From NCBI GenBank assembly GCA_963716245.1, contig OY970300.1, forward strand, positions 1,426,001 to 1,490,000: a stretch of 64,000 nt of DNA, given 5' to 3'. A program made the translations under genes and the position numbers. Numbering within the stretch: position 1 is the stretch's first letter; each line of letters opens with the position of its first letter. A model generated the notes under the pieces. That model searched no databases. It saw only the letters and a program-made list of their open reading frames with translations, and was not told the DNA's origin. Shown piece after piece: positions 17,796-26,961 of this stretch. This stretch comes from VRUE01 sp963716245. Lineage in GTDB: Bacteria > Actinomycetota > Thermoleophilia > Solirubrobacterales > 70-9.

Positions 17796-18986
17796 ATGAG
17801 GCTCGCCGAGCTGCAGGCGCTCGAGGAGCGCTACCTGATGCGCACCTACCGGCGGGGGCAGGTCGAGTTCGTGCGCGGCGAAGGGGCGCTGCTCTGGGAC
17901 TCGGAGGGCAGGGAGTACCTCGACTTCCTCGCCGGGATCTCGGTCTGCTCGGTGGGCCACTGCCATCCGGCGGTCGTCGAGGCCGTGCGCGAGCAGGCCG
18001 GCCGGCTGATGCACGTCTCCAACCTCTTCTACACCGAGCCGATGGTGCGGCTCGCCGAGCGCCTCGCGGAATCGAGCCTCGGCGGGCGGGTCTTCCTGAC
18101 CAACTCCGGCACGGAGGCGAACGAGTGCGCGATCAAGGTCGCGCGCAAGCACGCCCACCGCCGCGGCGTCAGGGCGCCGGAGATCGTCAGCTTCGAGCGC
18201 GACTTCCACGGCCGCACCTACGGGGCGCTGGCGGCGACGCCGACGCTCGCCGAGAACGAGGCGCTCGGCCCGATGCTGCCCGGGTTCCGGTCGGTCCCGT
18301 TCGACGACGCCGCGGCGCTGCGCGCCGCCGTCGGCGAGAGCACCGCAGCGGTCCTGATCGAGCCGATCCAGGGCGAGTCCGGCGTCTATCCGGTCGGCGA
18401 GGAGGCGCTGGTCGCGGCGCGGGAGGCCTGCGACGAGGTCGGAGCGCTGCTGATCCTCGACGAGATCCAGACCGGGGTGGGGCGGACCGGCTCGCTCTGG
18501 GCCTACCAGCAGTCGCCCGTCCGTCCCGACCTGATCACGACCGCGAAGGCGCTCGGCGGCGGACTGCCGGTCGGGGCCTGCATGGCGACGCCGGAGGCCG
18601 GCGAGGTGCTGGAGCCGGGTGACCACGGGTCGACCTTCGCCGGCGGCGCGGTCGTCTCCGCGGCCGCCCTCGCCGTGCTCGAGATCGTCGACGACCCGGT
18701 CCTGCTGCGGCGCGTGCGGGAGCTCGGCACGCTGCTCTGCGACGGCCTCCTCGCCGTCGACGGCGTGCGCGAGGTGCGCGGGCGCGGCCTCATGGTCGGC
18801 GTCGGGCTGGAGCCCGGCATAGACGCGGCGGCCCTCGGCGCCGACCTGCTCGAGCGCGGCCTGATCGTCAACGTCCCCGAGCCCGGCACCCTGCGGCTGC
18901 TGCCGCCGCTGACGGTCGATCCAGCCCAGGTGGAGCGCGCCGTTGCGCTGATCGGCGATGGCCTCTTAAGCTACGGGGCCAGATGA
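17796..18986 (+). CDS. argD: Acetylornithine aminotransferase
   Basis: 396 residues, class III PLP aminotransferase. The key blocks are NSGTEANECAIKVAR, FHGRTYGALAAT, LILDEIQTGVGRTG and the PLP lysine in TTAKALGGGLP (about residue 250). It converts N-acetylglutamate semialdehyde to acetylornithine, and in some bacteria also serves lysine synthesis. Its stop overlaps the next small gene by ATGA, so the operon continues. Confidence 0.96.
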   Translation: MRLAELQALEERYLMRTYRRGQVEFVRGEGALLWDSEGREYLDFLAGISVCSVGHCHPAVVEAVREQAGRLMHVSNLFYTEPMVRLAERLAESSLGGRVFLTNSGTEANECAIKVARKHAHRRGVRAPEIVSFERDFHGRTYGALAATPTLAENEALGPMLPGFRSVPFDDAAALRAAVGESTAAVLIEPIQGESGVYPVGEEALVAAREACDEVGALLILDEIQTGVGRTGSLWAYQQSPVRPDLITTAKALGGGLPVGACMATPEAGEVLEPGDHGSTFAGGAVVSAAALAVLEIVDDPVLLRRVRELGTLLCDGLLAVDGVREVRGRGLMVGVGLEPGIDAAALGADLLERGLIVNVPEPGTLRLLPPLTVDPAQVERAVALIGDGLLSYGAR

Positions 18987-19420
18987 GCTCGCAGAAGCTC
19001 CCACCGCAGGGGCGCCCTCCCGCCACGGCTGCCGACGCCGCCAAGCGGCTGGCGACGATCGTCGACGCGGCCGAGCGGGCTGCGGCCAGCGTCATCGACG
19101 ACGCCGAGCGGCAGGCACAGGAGCACCTCGAGGAGGCGCGCTCGCGCGCCGACCGGATGGTCGCCGAGCGGCTGCGCGAGCTCGCCGACGAGATCGATCC
19201 ACCGGCTTCGGGCGAGCGGGCCCAGTCCCCCCACCTCCGCTCCGTCGAGGACGACGCCGCGCCGCGCCGCTCGACCTCGGCGGGCGCGCGCCTGCTGGCC
19301 ACGCAGATGGCGGTCTCCGGCGCCCGGCGCGAGGAGATCGAAGCGCGGCTTCGCAGCGGCTTCGAGATCGAGGACACCGCCGAGATCCTCGACGCGATAC
19401 TCGGACCGGAGAACCGCTAG
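18983..19420 (+). CDS. Small coiled-coil protein of unknown function inside the arg operon
   Basis: 145 residues with no recognised domain. Residues about 20-65 form a charged Ala/Arg/Glu-rich helix likely to be a coiled coil (AERQAQEHLEEARSRADRM), loosely like DivIVA-type segments. A Pro-rich linker follows, then a helical C-terminus (ATQMAVSGARREEIEARLRS, ending ILDAILGPENR). The ATG overlaps the argD stop and the stop abuts the next gene. Tight packing argues for cotranslation with arginine enzymes, but nothing shows a metabolic role. Confidence 0.75.
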   Translation: MSSQKLPPQGRPPATAADAAKRLATIVDAAERAAASVIDDAERQAQEHLEEARSRADRMVAERLRELADEIDPPASGERAQSPHLRSVEDDAAPRRSTSAGARLLATQMAVSGARREEIEARLRSGFEIEDTAEILDAILGPENR

Positions 19421-19783
19421 ATGCACGACGACCCGACCCGGACGATGGGTCGCCCCGACGGACCGGACCGAGGCAACGGCAACATGCGGCTGCTGGTCGC
19501 CGGCCTCCTGGCGATCATCGTCGGGCTGGTCGTCGCGATCGTCGTCATCGCCGGCGGCGACGGCGACTCCGACAGCGCCTCGACCCCCGCCGAGGCGACG
19601 ACCGTCGAGCCGACGACGGAGCCCGCCCCGGCCGACACGACCGAGCCGACGACGACCGAGACGACCACGGCCCCGGAAGAGGACGAGGAAGAAGCCACCG
19701 AAGGGGAAGCCGAAGCGGACGAAGGGGAAGCCGAAGAAGGGGAAGCGGCGGAAGACGGCAGCGGCGGAGTCGAAGCCCGCTAG
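19421..19783 (+). CDS. Single-pass membrane protein with Thr/Glu-rich extracytoplasmic tail
   Basis: 120 residues: a short charged N-terminus, one transmembrane helix (LLVAGLLAIIVGLVVAIVVI, about 25-44), then a low-complexity tail of Thr/Pro and later Glu/Ala/Gly runs (TTEPTTTETTTAPEEDEEE). It is probably anchored with the tail outside. There is no homologous domain I recognise. It starts immediately after the preceding stop and ends immediately before argG, so it is part of the operon by position. Low complexity makes its function impossible to infer. Confidence 0.65.
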   Translation: MHDDPTRTMGRPDGPDRGNGNMRLLVAGLLAIIVGLVVAIVVIAGGDGDSDSASTPAEATTVEPTTEPAPADTTEPTTTETTTAPEEDEEEATEGEAEADEGEAEEGEAAEDGSGGVEAR

Positions 19784-21052
19784 ATGGAGGCCTTCCCGCA
19801 GCGCACGGCCAGCTACGAGGCCGATCCGGCAGACGTGCGGCGCGTCCTGCTCCTCTACTCGGGGGGCCTCGACACGAGCGTGATGCTGAAGTGGATCCAG
19901 GACCGCTACGGGGCGGAGGTCGTCTGCCTGACGGTCAACCTCGGCCAGCCGGGCGAGGACTACGCGGTGATCGAGGACAAGGCCAAGCGCCTCGGCGCGC
20001 TCGAGTGTCACGTCGTCGACGCCCGTGAGCAGTTCGCCCGCGACTTCGTCGCGCCGGCGATCAAGGCCAACGCCCTCTACGGCGGCGGCTACCCGCTGTT
20101 CACGGCGCTCGGCCGGCCGCTGATCGCCGAGCTGGCCGTCGAGTATGCGCGCCGGAGCGGCTGCGACACGATCGCCCACGGCTGCACCGGCAAGGGCAAC
20201 GACCAGGTGCGGATCGAGGCGACCGTGGCGACGCTGGCGCCGGAGCTGAAGACGATCGCCCCGGTGCGCTCCTGGCAGATGGGCCGCGAGGAGGAGATCG
20301 CCTACGCCCGCGAGCACGGGATCCCGGTCAAGGGCGGCACCGAGGTCGCCCCGTACTCGATCGACGACAATCTCTGGGGCCGGTCGTCGGAGGGCCGCTG
20401 GATCGAGGACCTGGGCCACGCGCCCGAGGACGACGTCTTCCAGCTGGTCACCCGGCCCGAGCTCGCACCGGACGAGGCCGAGACGGTGACGGTCGAGTTC
20501 GAGGCGGGGGTGCCGGTTGCCCTGAACGGCGAGCGACTGGAGCTGGTCGACCTGCTGGAACGGGCTGCCGAGATCGGTTGCCGGCACGGCGTCGGGATCG
20601 TCGACCACATCGAGGACCGGATCGTCGGGCTCAAGGTGCGCGACATCTACGAGGCGCCGGCCGCGGCGATCCTGCTCACGGCCCACCAGGAGCTCGAGAA
20701 GCTGGTCGGCACGATCCACCAGAACCAGCTCAAGCCCGAGCTCGACCGCAAGTGGGCCTACCTGGTCTACGCCGGCCTCTGGTGGGAGCCGCTGCGCACC
20801 GACATCGACGCCTACATGGACGCGGTCAACGCTCAGGTGACCGGCACGATCGGGCTGCGCCTCTACAAAGGGAGCGTCCGGGTCGTCACCCGCTCCTCCC
20901 CCAACGCGGTCTACGACGCCGACCTCGCCTCGTTCGCCGAGTCGGGCGGTCTTTTCTCGCAGGAGGCCTCGCCGGGGTTCATCGAGCTGTGGTCGCTGCA
21001 GTCGCGGATGGCGCATAGGATCCGGCAGCGCGGGGAAGAGGGATCTCGATGA
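19784..21052 (+). CDS. argG: Argininosuccinate synthase
   Basis: 422 residues. It joins citrulline and aspartate using ATP. The N-type ATP-binding P-loop LLYSGGLDTSVMLKW begins near residue 23; AHGCTGKGNDQVR and SIDDNLWGRSSEG are catalytic-site blocks. A leader of about 20 residues precedes the core. It is preceded by two unknown genes rather than by argF or argR, and argF, argR and argH are not found in this window. It overlaps the 51-residue gene by ATGA. Confidence 0.96.
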   Translation: MEAFPQRTASYEADPADVRRVLLLYSGGLDTSVMLKWIQDRYGAEVVCLTVNLGQPGEDYAVIEDKAKRLGALECHVVDAREQFARDFVAPAIKANALYGGGYPLFTALGRPLIAELAVEYARRSGCDTIAHGCTGKGNDQVRIEATVATLAPELKTIAPVRSWQMGREEEIAYAREHGIPVKGGTEVAPYSIDDNLWGRSSEGRWIEDLGHAPEDDVFQLVTRPELAPDEAETVTVEFEAGVPVALNGERLELVDLLERAAEIGCRHGVGIVDHIEDRIVGLKVRDIYEAPAAAILLTAHQELEKLVGTIHQNQLKPELDRKWAYLVYAGLWWEPLRTDIDAYMDAVNAQVTGTIGLRLYKGSVRVVTRSSPNAVYDADLASFAESGGLFSQEASPGFIELWSLQSRMAHRIRQRGEEGSR

Positions 21053-21204
21053 TCTATCGCGCGATCGGCAAGGCTGTCGTCAAGTCGCTCGTCTTCTTCG
21101 TCCGCTACCGCTACGGGCGGGCGGTCCGCGTCGGTGCGGGCGTGGGGGCCCTCCTCGTGGGCGCCGCCTTGTACCTGGCGAGCAGGAACGTGCCGGAGGG
21201 CTAG
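21049..21204 (+). CDS. Small membrane protein (51 residues) at the end of the arg operon
   Basis: The ATG at 21049 overlaps the argG stop (ATGA). The product begins MIYRAIGKAVVKSLVFFVRY, continues with a basic stretch (RYGRAVRVGAG) and a hydrophobic helix (VGALLVGAALYLASR), and ends NVPEG. One transmembrane segment with a positive cytoplasmic side is likely. The coupling to argG and the sensible hydrophobic profile support a real gene despite its size. Function unknown. Confidence 0.65.
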   Translation: MIYRAIGKAVVKSLVFFVRYRYGRAVRVGAGVGALLVGAALYLASRNVPEG

Positions 21205-21211
21205 CAGCCGC

Positions 21212-21217
21212 TACCCT
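21212..21217 (+). promoter_or_regulatory. -10 hexamer TACCCT, probable leaderless start
   Basis: TACCCT ends 10 nt before the GTG start at 21228. Confidence 0.4.
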
Positions 21218-21227
21218 CGTCCGCTTC

Positions 21228-22214
21228 GTGCGGAAACTGCCTGCAACTGCGCTGTTTGCCCTGCTGCTCGCGACCGTCGCCGTGCCTGCGATGGCGGCGG
21301 AGGTCGACTCGCTGCGCGACAAGGTCTCCGCCGCGCGCGAGGAAGCCGAGTCGCTCGGCGGGGAGATCCGCTCCGCCCAGGAACAGCTGCTCGCGGCGGA
21401 AGGCGAGGCGGCGGCGGCCGCTGCCCGCGAGCGCCGCCTGAGCGGCCTGCTCGAATCCGGCCGCGAGCGCGCCGCGAGGCTGGCCGCGCGGGTGGCGGCG
21501 ACGGAACGGCGATTGCGGGAGGAGAGACGGCGGCTGCGCCGCGCCCGCGCGGCGCTCGCCGAGCGCCTCGTCGCGATCTACCAGGGCGGCATGCCGAGCA
21601 CGGCGAGCGTCGTGCTGGCCTCAGGCGACATGGACGACCTCGCGGTGCGGGCCGAGTACCTGGAGCGGGTCGAGGACTCGGGCACCGCGCTCGCCGAGCG
21701 GGTCGAGCAGGTTCGCGACGCCGTGCGGCGCGGCCTGCGGCGCGTCGCCGACCTGAAGGCGCGCATCGACGCCTACAACGAGCGCCTGGCCGCGGCACGC
21801 GACGAAATCGCCGCGGTGCGGGGCGAAGCGGAAGCGACGGCGGCCCGCGCCGACTCCCTGGCTGCGGCCCGATCGGCGGCGCTGGCGACGCTGAAAGGGA
21901 AGATCGAGGAGTGGGTCGCGGACATCGAGGCGGCCGAAGCGGCCAGCCGCGCCGCCGCCGAAGAAACCGTCGGCCGCTGGCTCGGCGGTCCCTACTCGAT
22001 CCCGACCTACATCGTGATGTGCGAGTCCGGCGGCAACTACAGCGCCCTGAACCCGTCCAGCGGGGCGGGCGGGGCCTACCAGATCCTCCCCTCGACCTGG
22101 GAGATGTACGGCGGCAGGGGCGCGCCGCACGAAGCGTCGAAGGCCGAACAGGACCGGATCGCCGCCGAGATCTGGGCCGACTCCGGCGCGAGCGCCTGGG
22201 TCTGCGCCGGCTGA
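21228..22214 (+). CDS. Secreted coiled-coil protein with Rpf/lysozyme-like C-terminal domain
   Basis: 328 residues from GTG 21228. A signal peptide (ALFALLLATVAVPAMAA) is followed by a long Ala/Arg/Glu coiled coil (about 25-240) like the N-terminal regulatory coil of PcsB/CwlO/RipC-type peptidoglycan hydrolases. The C-terminal about 75 residues (IVMCESGGNYSALN, GAYQILPSTWEMYGG) match the resuscitation-promoting-factor or transglycosylase fold; the Glu of CESGG is the expected catalytic acid. It probably cuts peptidoglycan outside the cell during growth or division, which suits ftsK nearby. Confidence 0.85.
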   Translation: MRKLPATALFALLLATVAVPAMAAEVDSLRDKVSAAREEAESLGGEIRSAQEQLLAAEGEAAAAAARERRLSGLLESGRERAARLAARVAATERRLREERRRLRRARAALAERLVAIYQGGMPSTASVVLASGDMDDLAVRAEYLERVEDSGTALAERVEQVRDAVRRGLRRVADLKARIDAYNERLAAARDEIAAVRGEAEATAARADSLAAARSAALATLKGKIEEWVADIEAAEAASRAAAEETVGRWLGGPYSIPTYIVMCESGGNYSALNPSSGAGGAYQILPSTWEMYGGRGAPHEASKAEQDRIAAEIWADSGASAWVCAG

Positions 22215-22224
22215 TCACGTCTTT

Positions 22225-22262
22225 CGCGACGAAGCCGTGCGAAACTTTTTGCATTCGTCGCG
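22225..22262 (+). terminator. Inverted repeat after the Rpf-like gene
   Basis: CGCGACGAA pairs perfectly with TTCGTCGCG across a 20-nt loop that contains TTTTT. It may terminate transcription, but the T run is inside the loop rather than after the stem. Confidence 0.35.
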
Positions 22263-22284
22263 CCACGCGCGCGCCGAGTCCGCC

Positions 22285-22290
22285 TAGGGT
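22285..22290 (+). promoter_or_regulatory. -10 hexamer TAGGGT, probable leaderless start
   Basis: TAGGGT ends 6 nt before the ATG at 22297. Confidence 0.4.
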
Positions 22291-22296
22291 GGAACG

Positions 22297-22620
22297 ATGG
22301 AGGCGATGAGGGTGAGCTGGACCGACGATCGGATGGACGACCTCAACGGCAAGGTCGACCGCATCGACCAGAAGGTCGAGGACCTGACGCGGGAGATGCA
22401 TGCCGATCTCCGTGCCGTGCGGACGGAAATGCGAACGGAATTTCAGGCGGTGCGGTCCGAGATGAAATCCGAGTTCCAGGCGGTCCGCGGTGAGACGAAG
22501 TCGGAATTCCAGGCGGTGCGCGGCGAGCTCAAGACCATGATGGGGATCATGGTCGGCGGCTTCGTCGCGCTCTTCGCCGCGATGTTGACCGTTTTCGCCA
22601 CCTTGCTGACGCAGCTCTAG
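22297..22620 (+). CDS. Coiled-coil protein with 11-residue repeats and C-terminal membrane anchor
   Basis: 107 residues. A coiled coil (about 10-80) includes three consecutive 11-residue units, TEFQAVRSEMK, SEFQAVRGETK and SEFQAVRGELK, preceded by a diverged fourth. The last about 25 residues are one hydrophobic helix (MVGGFVALFAAMLTVFATLL). The hendecad period points to a right-handed or straight coiled coil tethered to the membrane. No enzyme motif is present; the role is unknown. ATG 22297 and the internal ATG 22309 are both possible starts. Confidence 0.75.
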   Translation: MEAMRVSWTDDRMDDLNGKVDRIDQKVEDLTREMHADLRAVRTEMRTEFQAVRSEMKSEFQAVRGETKSEFQAVRGELKTMMGIMVGGFVALFAAMLTVFATLLTQL

Positions 22621-22655
22621 GCGGAGCAGGGGAGAGGTCGCCCGCGTCGAAGCGG

Positions 22656-24845
22656 GTGCCCATGTTCGTGCGCAAGAAGCGCCGCTCGCCCGCGCGAGGC
22701 TCCAAGCGGAAGCCGAAGGCCAAGGCCAGGCCCAAGCGGGGTCTGCCACGGCCACACCTCCCCGACGGGCTGCAACAGCGCCATGTCGACCTGATCGGGC
22801 TCTTCCTGATCGCCTCCGGCGTCTACCTCACCTTCGTCCTCTTCTTCGCCTGGGACGGGGGCAAGGTCGGATATGGCCTGCAGACCGCGCTGGAGTACCT
22901 GGTCGGCGGGGTCGGGGCGAGGATCGCGACGGTGCTGATGGTCGCGATCGGCGTCCTGCTCGTGACCGGCACCTCGATCTCGACCGTCTTCGGCGGCATC
23001 GGCCGCGGGCTGCGCCGCACCTTCCTCGGCGGCCGCGACATCGCCCAGACCGCGATCCAGCACCGTGAGGCCTGGCGCGAGGAACGAGATCGGAACAGGA
23101 GCCAAGACAAGGCCTACTCCTTCGAGACCCAGGCCGGGTCCACCGACGTAATGAGCACCTATCCTGAGGACGACGACCTCGAGCCGACCGTGGCCGTCGC
23201 AGAGGACGAGCCGGACGCGCTCGACGAGCCGATCACCGAGGACTTCGCGGCGCAGATGGAGGAGATCGAGTCGCCCCCCGAGGATGGGGAGGAGGCCGAG
23301 GCGCTCCCCGAGGCGGAGCCGGCCCGGCTCACCCCGATGGGCAACAAGCGCGGCGTGACCGAATCGGAGCAGATCGACTACCGACCGCCGCCGGCCAAGG
23401 CGCTGGAAAAGGGCAAGGGCGACAAAGGACCGGACCCCCGCGACCAGGACACGATCGGCCGCAAGCTGGTCGAGACGCTCGGGCACTTCGGCGTCGAGGC
23501 GAAGATCGTCGGCATCGTCAGCGGCCCGCACGTCTCCCGCTTCGAGCTTCGACTCGCCCCCGGCACGAAGGTCAAGAAAGTCACCGAGCTCTCCAACGAC
23601 CTCGCCTACGCGCTGGCCTCGACCGACATCCGCATCCTCGCCCCGATCCCGGGCAAGCAGGCGGTGGGGGTGGAGGTGCCGAACACGCGCCGCCGCCTCG
23701 TCCGGCTCGGCGACATCTACGCCGGTCGCCCCGAGAAGACCTCGCCGCTGGTCGCCTGGCTCGGCAAAGGCATCGACGGCAACGCCGTCTGGACTGACCT
23801 GGCCAAGATGCCGCACGTCCTCGTCGCCGGCACGACCGGCTCGGGCAAGTCGGGCTGCGTCAACGCGATCCTCTCCTCGATCCTGATGCACGCCTCGCCC
23901 AACGACGTGCGCCTCGTCCTCGTCGACCCCAAGCAGGTCGAGCTCAACCACTACGAGCACGTCCCGCACCTGCTGACGCCGGTCGTCACCTCGCCGCGCC
24001 TCGCCGCCAACGTGCTCGCCAACCTGATCGGCGAGATGGAGAGCCGCTACGGGATCATGGGTCAGGCGCGCTGCCGCAACCTCGCCGAGCTGAACCGCGC
24101 CCGGGCGAAGGCGGGGGAGCCGCAGCTGCCGCACATCCTCTGCGTGATCGACGAGCTCGCGGACCTGATGATGGTCTCGCCGGCAGAGGTCGAGGACTCG
24201 ATCATCCGCCTCGCCCAGAAGTCGCGCGCGACCGGCATCCACCTGGTGCTGGCGACGCAGCGCCCGTCGACCGACATCATCACCGGCACGATCAAGGTCA
24301 ACATCCCGGCCCGGATCGCCTTCGCGGTCTCCTCGCAGACGGACTCCCGGGTGATCCTCGACCAGGGCGGCGCCGAGGCGCTGCTCGGCCAGGGCGACAT
24401 GCTCTTCCGCGGCGCCGGCACCTCGAAGCTGGCCCGGATCCAGGGCGCCTTCGTCACCGAGGAGGAGATCGCCAGGATCACCGGCCACTGGGCCAAGCAG
24501 GGGGAGCCCGAGTTCGAGGCCGAGCTGCTCGAGGTCCACGAGGAGAAGGGCGTGGAAGCCGAGGGCGACTTCGATCCCGACAGCGACGACCTGCTCGACG
24601 AGGCGATTCGCACCGTCGTGCAGACCGAGACCGCCTCGGTGTCGATGATCCAGCGCCGCCTGCGCGTCGGCTACACCCGTGCCGGCCGCCTGATCGACAT
24701 GCTCGAGCGGCGCGGGGTCATCTCCGGCTACGAGGGGTCCAAGCCGCGCCAGGTCCTGATCACCGAGGCGGACCTGCCGCGCGTGCTCGACGGCGGGCCC
24801 GGGACCCCCGAGCCGGTCGCCGTCGAGGCCGACGAGGCCGGGTAA
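22656..24845 (+). CDS. ftsK: DNA translocase FtsK/SpoIIIE
   Basis: 729 residues from GTG 22656 (ATG 22662 is an alternative). A basic N-terminus is followed by a reduced membrane domain with about two helices (IGLFLIASGVYLTFVLFFAW, IATVLMVAIGVLLVTG), an acidic linker (about 160-240), then the motor: the FtsK alpha domain, Walker A GTTGSGKS (near 393), Walker B ILCVIDELADLMM, and the C-terminal gamma winged helix (SVSMIQRRLRVGYTRAGRLI) that reads KOPS-like sites. It pumps chromosomal DNA through the septum. The membrane part is shorter than the four-helix E. coli version. Confidence 0.95.
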   Translation: MPMFVRKKRRSPARGSKRKPKAKARPKRGLPRPHLPDGLQQRHVDLIGLFLIASGVYLTFVLFFAWDGGKVGYGLQTALEYLVGGVGARIATVLMVAIGVLLVTGTSISTVFGGIGRGLRRTFLGGRDIAQTAIQHREAWREERDRNRSQDKAYSFETQAGSTDVMSTYPEDDDLEPTVAVAEDEPDALDEPITEDFAAQMEEIESPPEDGEEAEALPEAEPARLTPMGNKRGVTESEQIDYRPPPAKALEKGKGDKGPDPRDQDTIGRKLVETLGHFGVEAKIVGIVSGPHVSRFELRLAPGTKVKKVTELSNDLAYALASTDIRILAPIPGKQAVGVEVPNTRRRLVRLGDIYAGRPEKTSPLVAWLGKGIDGNAVWTDLAKMPHVLVAGTTGSGKSGCVNAILSSILMHASPNDVRLVLVDPKQVELNHYEHVPHLLTPVVTSPRLAANVLANLIGEMESRYGIMGQARCRNLAELNRARAKAGEPQLPHILCVIDELADLMMVSPAEVEDSIIRLAQKSRATGIHLVLATQRPSTDIITGTIKVNIPARIAFAVSSQTDSRVILDQGGAEALLGQGDMLFRGAGTSKLARIQGAFVTEEEIARITGHWAKQGEPEFEAELLEVHEEKGVEAEGDFDPDSDDLLDEAIRTVVQTETASVSMIQRRLRVGYTRAGRLIDMLERRGVISGYEGSKPRQVLITEADLPRVLDGGPGTPEPVAVEADEAG

Positions 24846-24890
24846 CAGGCGCTTTTCGCGGCGAGCACGCCGACTGGACACAATGTCGGA

Positions 24891-25652
24891 GTGCAGACGG
24901 GGATCGGAGCAACCCTTCGCGAGACGCGCAAGCGCCGCGAGCTCGACCTGCCGGAGGTCGAAGCGGCGATCAAGATCCGCCTGCGCTACCTGCGGGCGAT
25001 GGAGGACGAGGACTGGGACGTCCTCCCGGGCGGCGCCTACACGCGCGGCTTCATCCGCACCTATGCCGCCTATCTCGGCCTCGACGGCGAGCGGCTGGCG
25101 GACGAGTACCGCCGCGGGTCGGCAGCCGACGGCGAGCGGGCGCCCAGGCGCGCCGAGCCGCTCGCCGGCGTCCCCGGGCCCGCTCGGGAGCGGCGCTTCT
25201 CGGGACGCGCGAGGACGGCGGTCGTCTCGCTCCTGCTGCTCGGCCTGGCGGTCGCGATCGGCCTTCTGGTCGGCGGCGACGACGGCTCGCAGGTGCCCTC
25301 GCCCGATACGGCAGCCGACGGCGAGCGCCGCGCCGCGACCGGCGAGCGAGCCGCCGTCGCCTCGCGGTCGGGCGTATCGCTCGGCCTCGCGGCCACCGCG
25401 GAAGTCTGGGCGTGCGTGCTCGACGGCGACGGGAAGGCGGTGCTCGACGGCGAGATCCTCCAGCCGGGGGCGCAGGCCGGCCCGTTCCGGGCCGCCCGCT
25501 TCACCGCGGCCTTCGGCAACGGCGAGGTCGAGTTGACGATCGACGGCGAGCAGGCCGCGACGCCCCCCAGCGCCAGTCCCGTCGGCTACGAGGTCGAGCC
25601 CGACGGGGACCTGAAGCCGCTCGGCGAAGGCGAAAGGCCCGACTGCGAATGA
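24891..25652 (+). CDS. RodZ-like membrane protein with N-terminal helix-turn-helix
   Basis: 253 residues from GTG 24891. An N-terminal HTH_25 domain (GATLRETRKRRELDLPEVEA, about 5-70, with the typical GGAYTRGFIRTYAAYLGLD) precedes a linker, one transmembrane helix (VVSLLLLGLAVAIGLLVG) and an extracytoplasmic beta domain of the DUF4115 type. RodZ links MreB and cell shape; whether this copy does so is not shown. A CACAAT hexamer ends 6 nt before the start. The stop overlaps cinA by ATGA. Confidence 0.85.
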   Translation: MQTGIGATLRETRKRRELDLPEVEAAIKIRLRYLRAMEDEDWDVLPGGAYTRGFIRTYAAYLGLDGERLADEYRRGSAADGERAPRRAEPLAGVPGPARERRFSGRARTAVVSLLLLGLAVAIGLLVGGDDGSQVPSPDTAADGERRAATGERAAVASRSGVSLGLAATAEVWACVLDGDGKAVLDGEILQPGAQAGPFRAARFTAAFGNGEVELTIDGEQAATPPSASPVGYEVEPDGDLKPLGEGERPDCE

Positions 25653-26929
25653 GCGTCGTCCGGGCAGGGATTGTCGTGACGGGCACGGAGGTGATCACCG
25701 GTCGGATCGCGGATCGCAACGGGCCGTGGGTCTCCGAACGGCTCGCCGAGCTGGGCGTCGAGGTCGCCCACATCCTCGTCGTCGCCGACCGGCCGGACGA
25801 CCTCGAGGCGGCGCTGCGCTTCATGGCGGCCGAGGGGATGGACCTGATCGTCACCTCCGGCGGGCTCGGCCCGACCGCCGACGACCTGACCGCCGAGGTC
25901 GTCGGTCGCTTCGCCGGGCGGGAGCTCGTGCTCGACGAGGAGATGGAGGAGAAGATCGCCGCGATCCTGCGCCGCTTCGCCCGCCGCTTCGACTTCGACG
26001 CCGAGGCGCTGCGGGAGGCGAACCGCAAGCAGGCGATGGTCCCGGAGGGCGCGATCCCGCTCGACCCGGTCGGAACGGCGCCGGGCCTGGTCGTGCCCGC
26101 CGACGGCCGTGTCGTGGTCGTGCTCCCCGGGCCGCCGCGCGAGCTCCGCCCGATGTGGGAGGCGGCGATCGACTCGCGCCCGGTCCAGGCCGCGCTGGCG
26201 CGTGCAACGCCCCTGCACGGCTACACCCTGCGCATGTTCGGCATCCCCGAGTCGGAGATCGCCAAGAGCCTGCGCGAGATCGAGGCGGGGGGGACCGACC
26301 TGGCGTCGGTCGAGATCACCACCTGCCTGCGGCGCGGCGAGATCGAGATCGACGTCCGCTACCGCGCCGAGTCCGGGCTGGCGGCCGAGGAGGTGCGCGC
26401 CGGCCTCGCCGAGCGCCACCGCCGCCACCTGTTCAGCCTCGAGGGCGAGACGATCGACGCGCAGCTCGCCGGGCTGCTGCAGGGGCGCAGGCTCGCTCTC
26501 GCGGAGTCCTGCTCGGGCGGCCTGCTGGCCGCGCGGATCACCGACCTGCCGGGCGCCTCCGCCTACTTCGCCGGCGGCGTCGTCGCCTACTCGAACGGGG
26601 CCAAGGCCGAGCTGCTGGGAGTCGATCCGGCGCTGATCGAAGCGCACGGCGCGGTCTCGCCCGAGGTCGCTGAGGCGATGTCACGCGGGGCGCTGGAGCG
26701 CTTCGACGCCGACCTCGCGGTGGCGATCACCGGCATCGCCGGCCCCGACGGCGGCAGCGAGGAGAAGCCGGTCGGCTACGTCTGCTTCGACGCCCGCCTC
26801 GCCGACGGTGCCGCGATCGCGCGCGATCCGGTGATCCCGGGCGGCCGCGAAGACGTTCGCGAGCGCTCCGCCCTGGTCGGGATGCACCTGCTGCGCATCC
26901 TGCTCAACGGGGAAGAGGCGCCTTTGTAG
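25649..26929 (+). CDS. cinA: CinA family protein (nicotinamide-nucleotide amidase/competence-damage protein)
   Basis: 426 residues from ATG 25649. The N-terminal MoCF-like domain (TGTEVITGRIADRNG, TSGGLGPTADD, LPGPPRE) and the C-terminal amidase domain (about 270-426: AESCSGGLLAARIT, AITGIAGPDGGSEEKPVG) are both complete. CinA proteins deamidate NMN and hydrolyse ADP-ribose; the gene lies next to recA in many bacteria, as here (with thpR between). Confidence 0.95.
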   Translation: MSVVRAGIVVTGTEVITGRIADRNGPWVSERLAELGVEVAHILVVADRPDDLEAALRFMAAEGMDLIVTSGGLGPTADDLTAEVVGRFAGRELVLDEEMEEKIAAILRRFARRFDFDAEALREANRKQAMVPEGAIPLDPVGTAPGLVVPADGRVVVVLPGPPRELRPMWEAAIDSRPVQAALARATPLHGYTLRMFGIPESEIAKSLREIEAGGTDLASVEITTCLRRGEIEIDVRYRAESGLAAEEVRAGLAERHRRHLFSLEGETIDAQLAGLLQGRRLALAESCSGGLLAARITDLPGASAYFAGGVVAYSNGAKAELLGVDPALIEAHGAVSPEVAEAMSRGALERFDADLAVAITGIAGPDGGSEEKPVGYVCFDARLADGAAIARDPVIPGGREDVRERSALVGMHLLRILLNGEEAPL

Positions 26930-26961
26930 GGAAGCGGTCGCACTGAATTGACATTCGGGTG

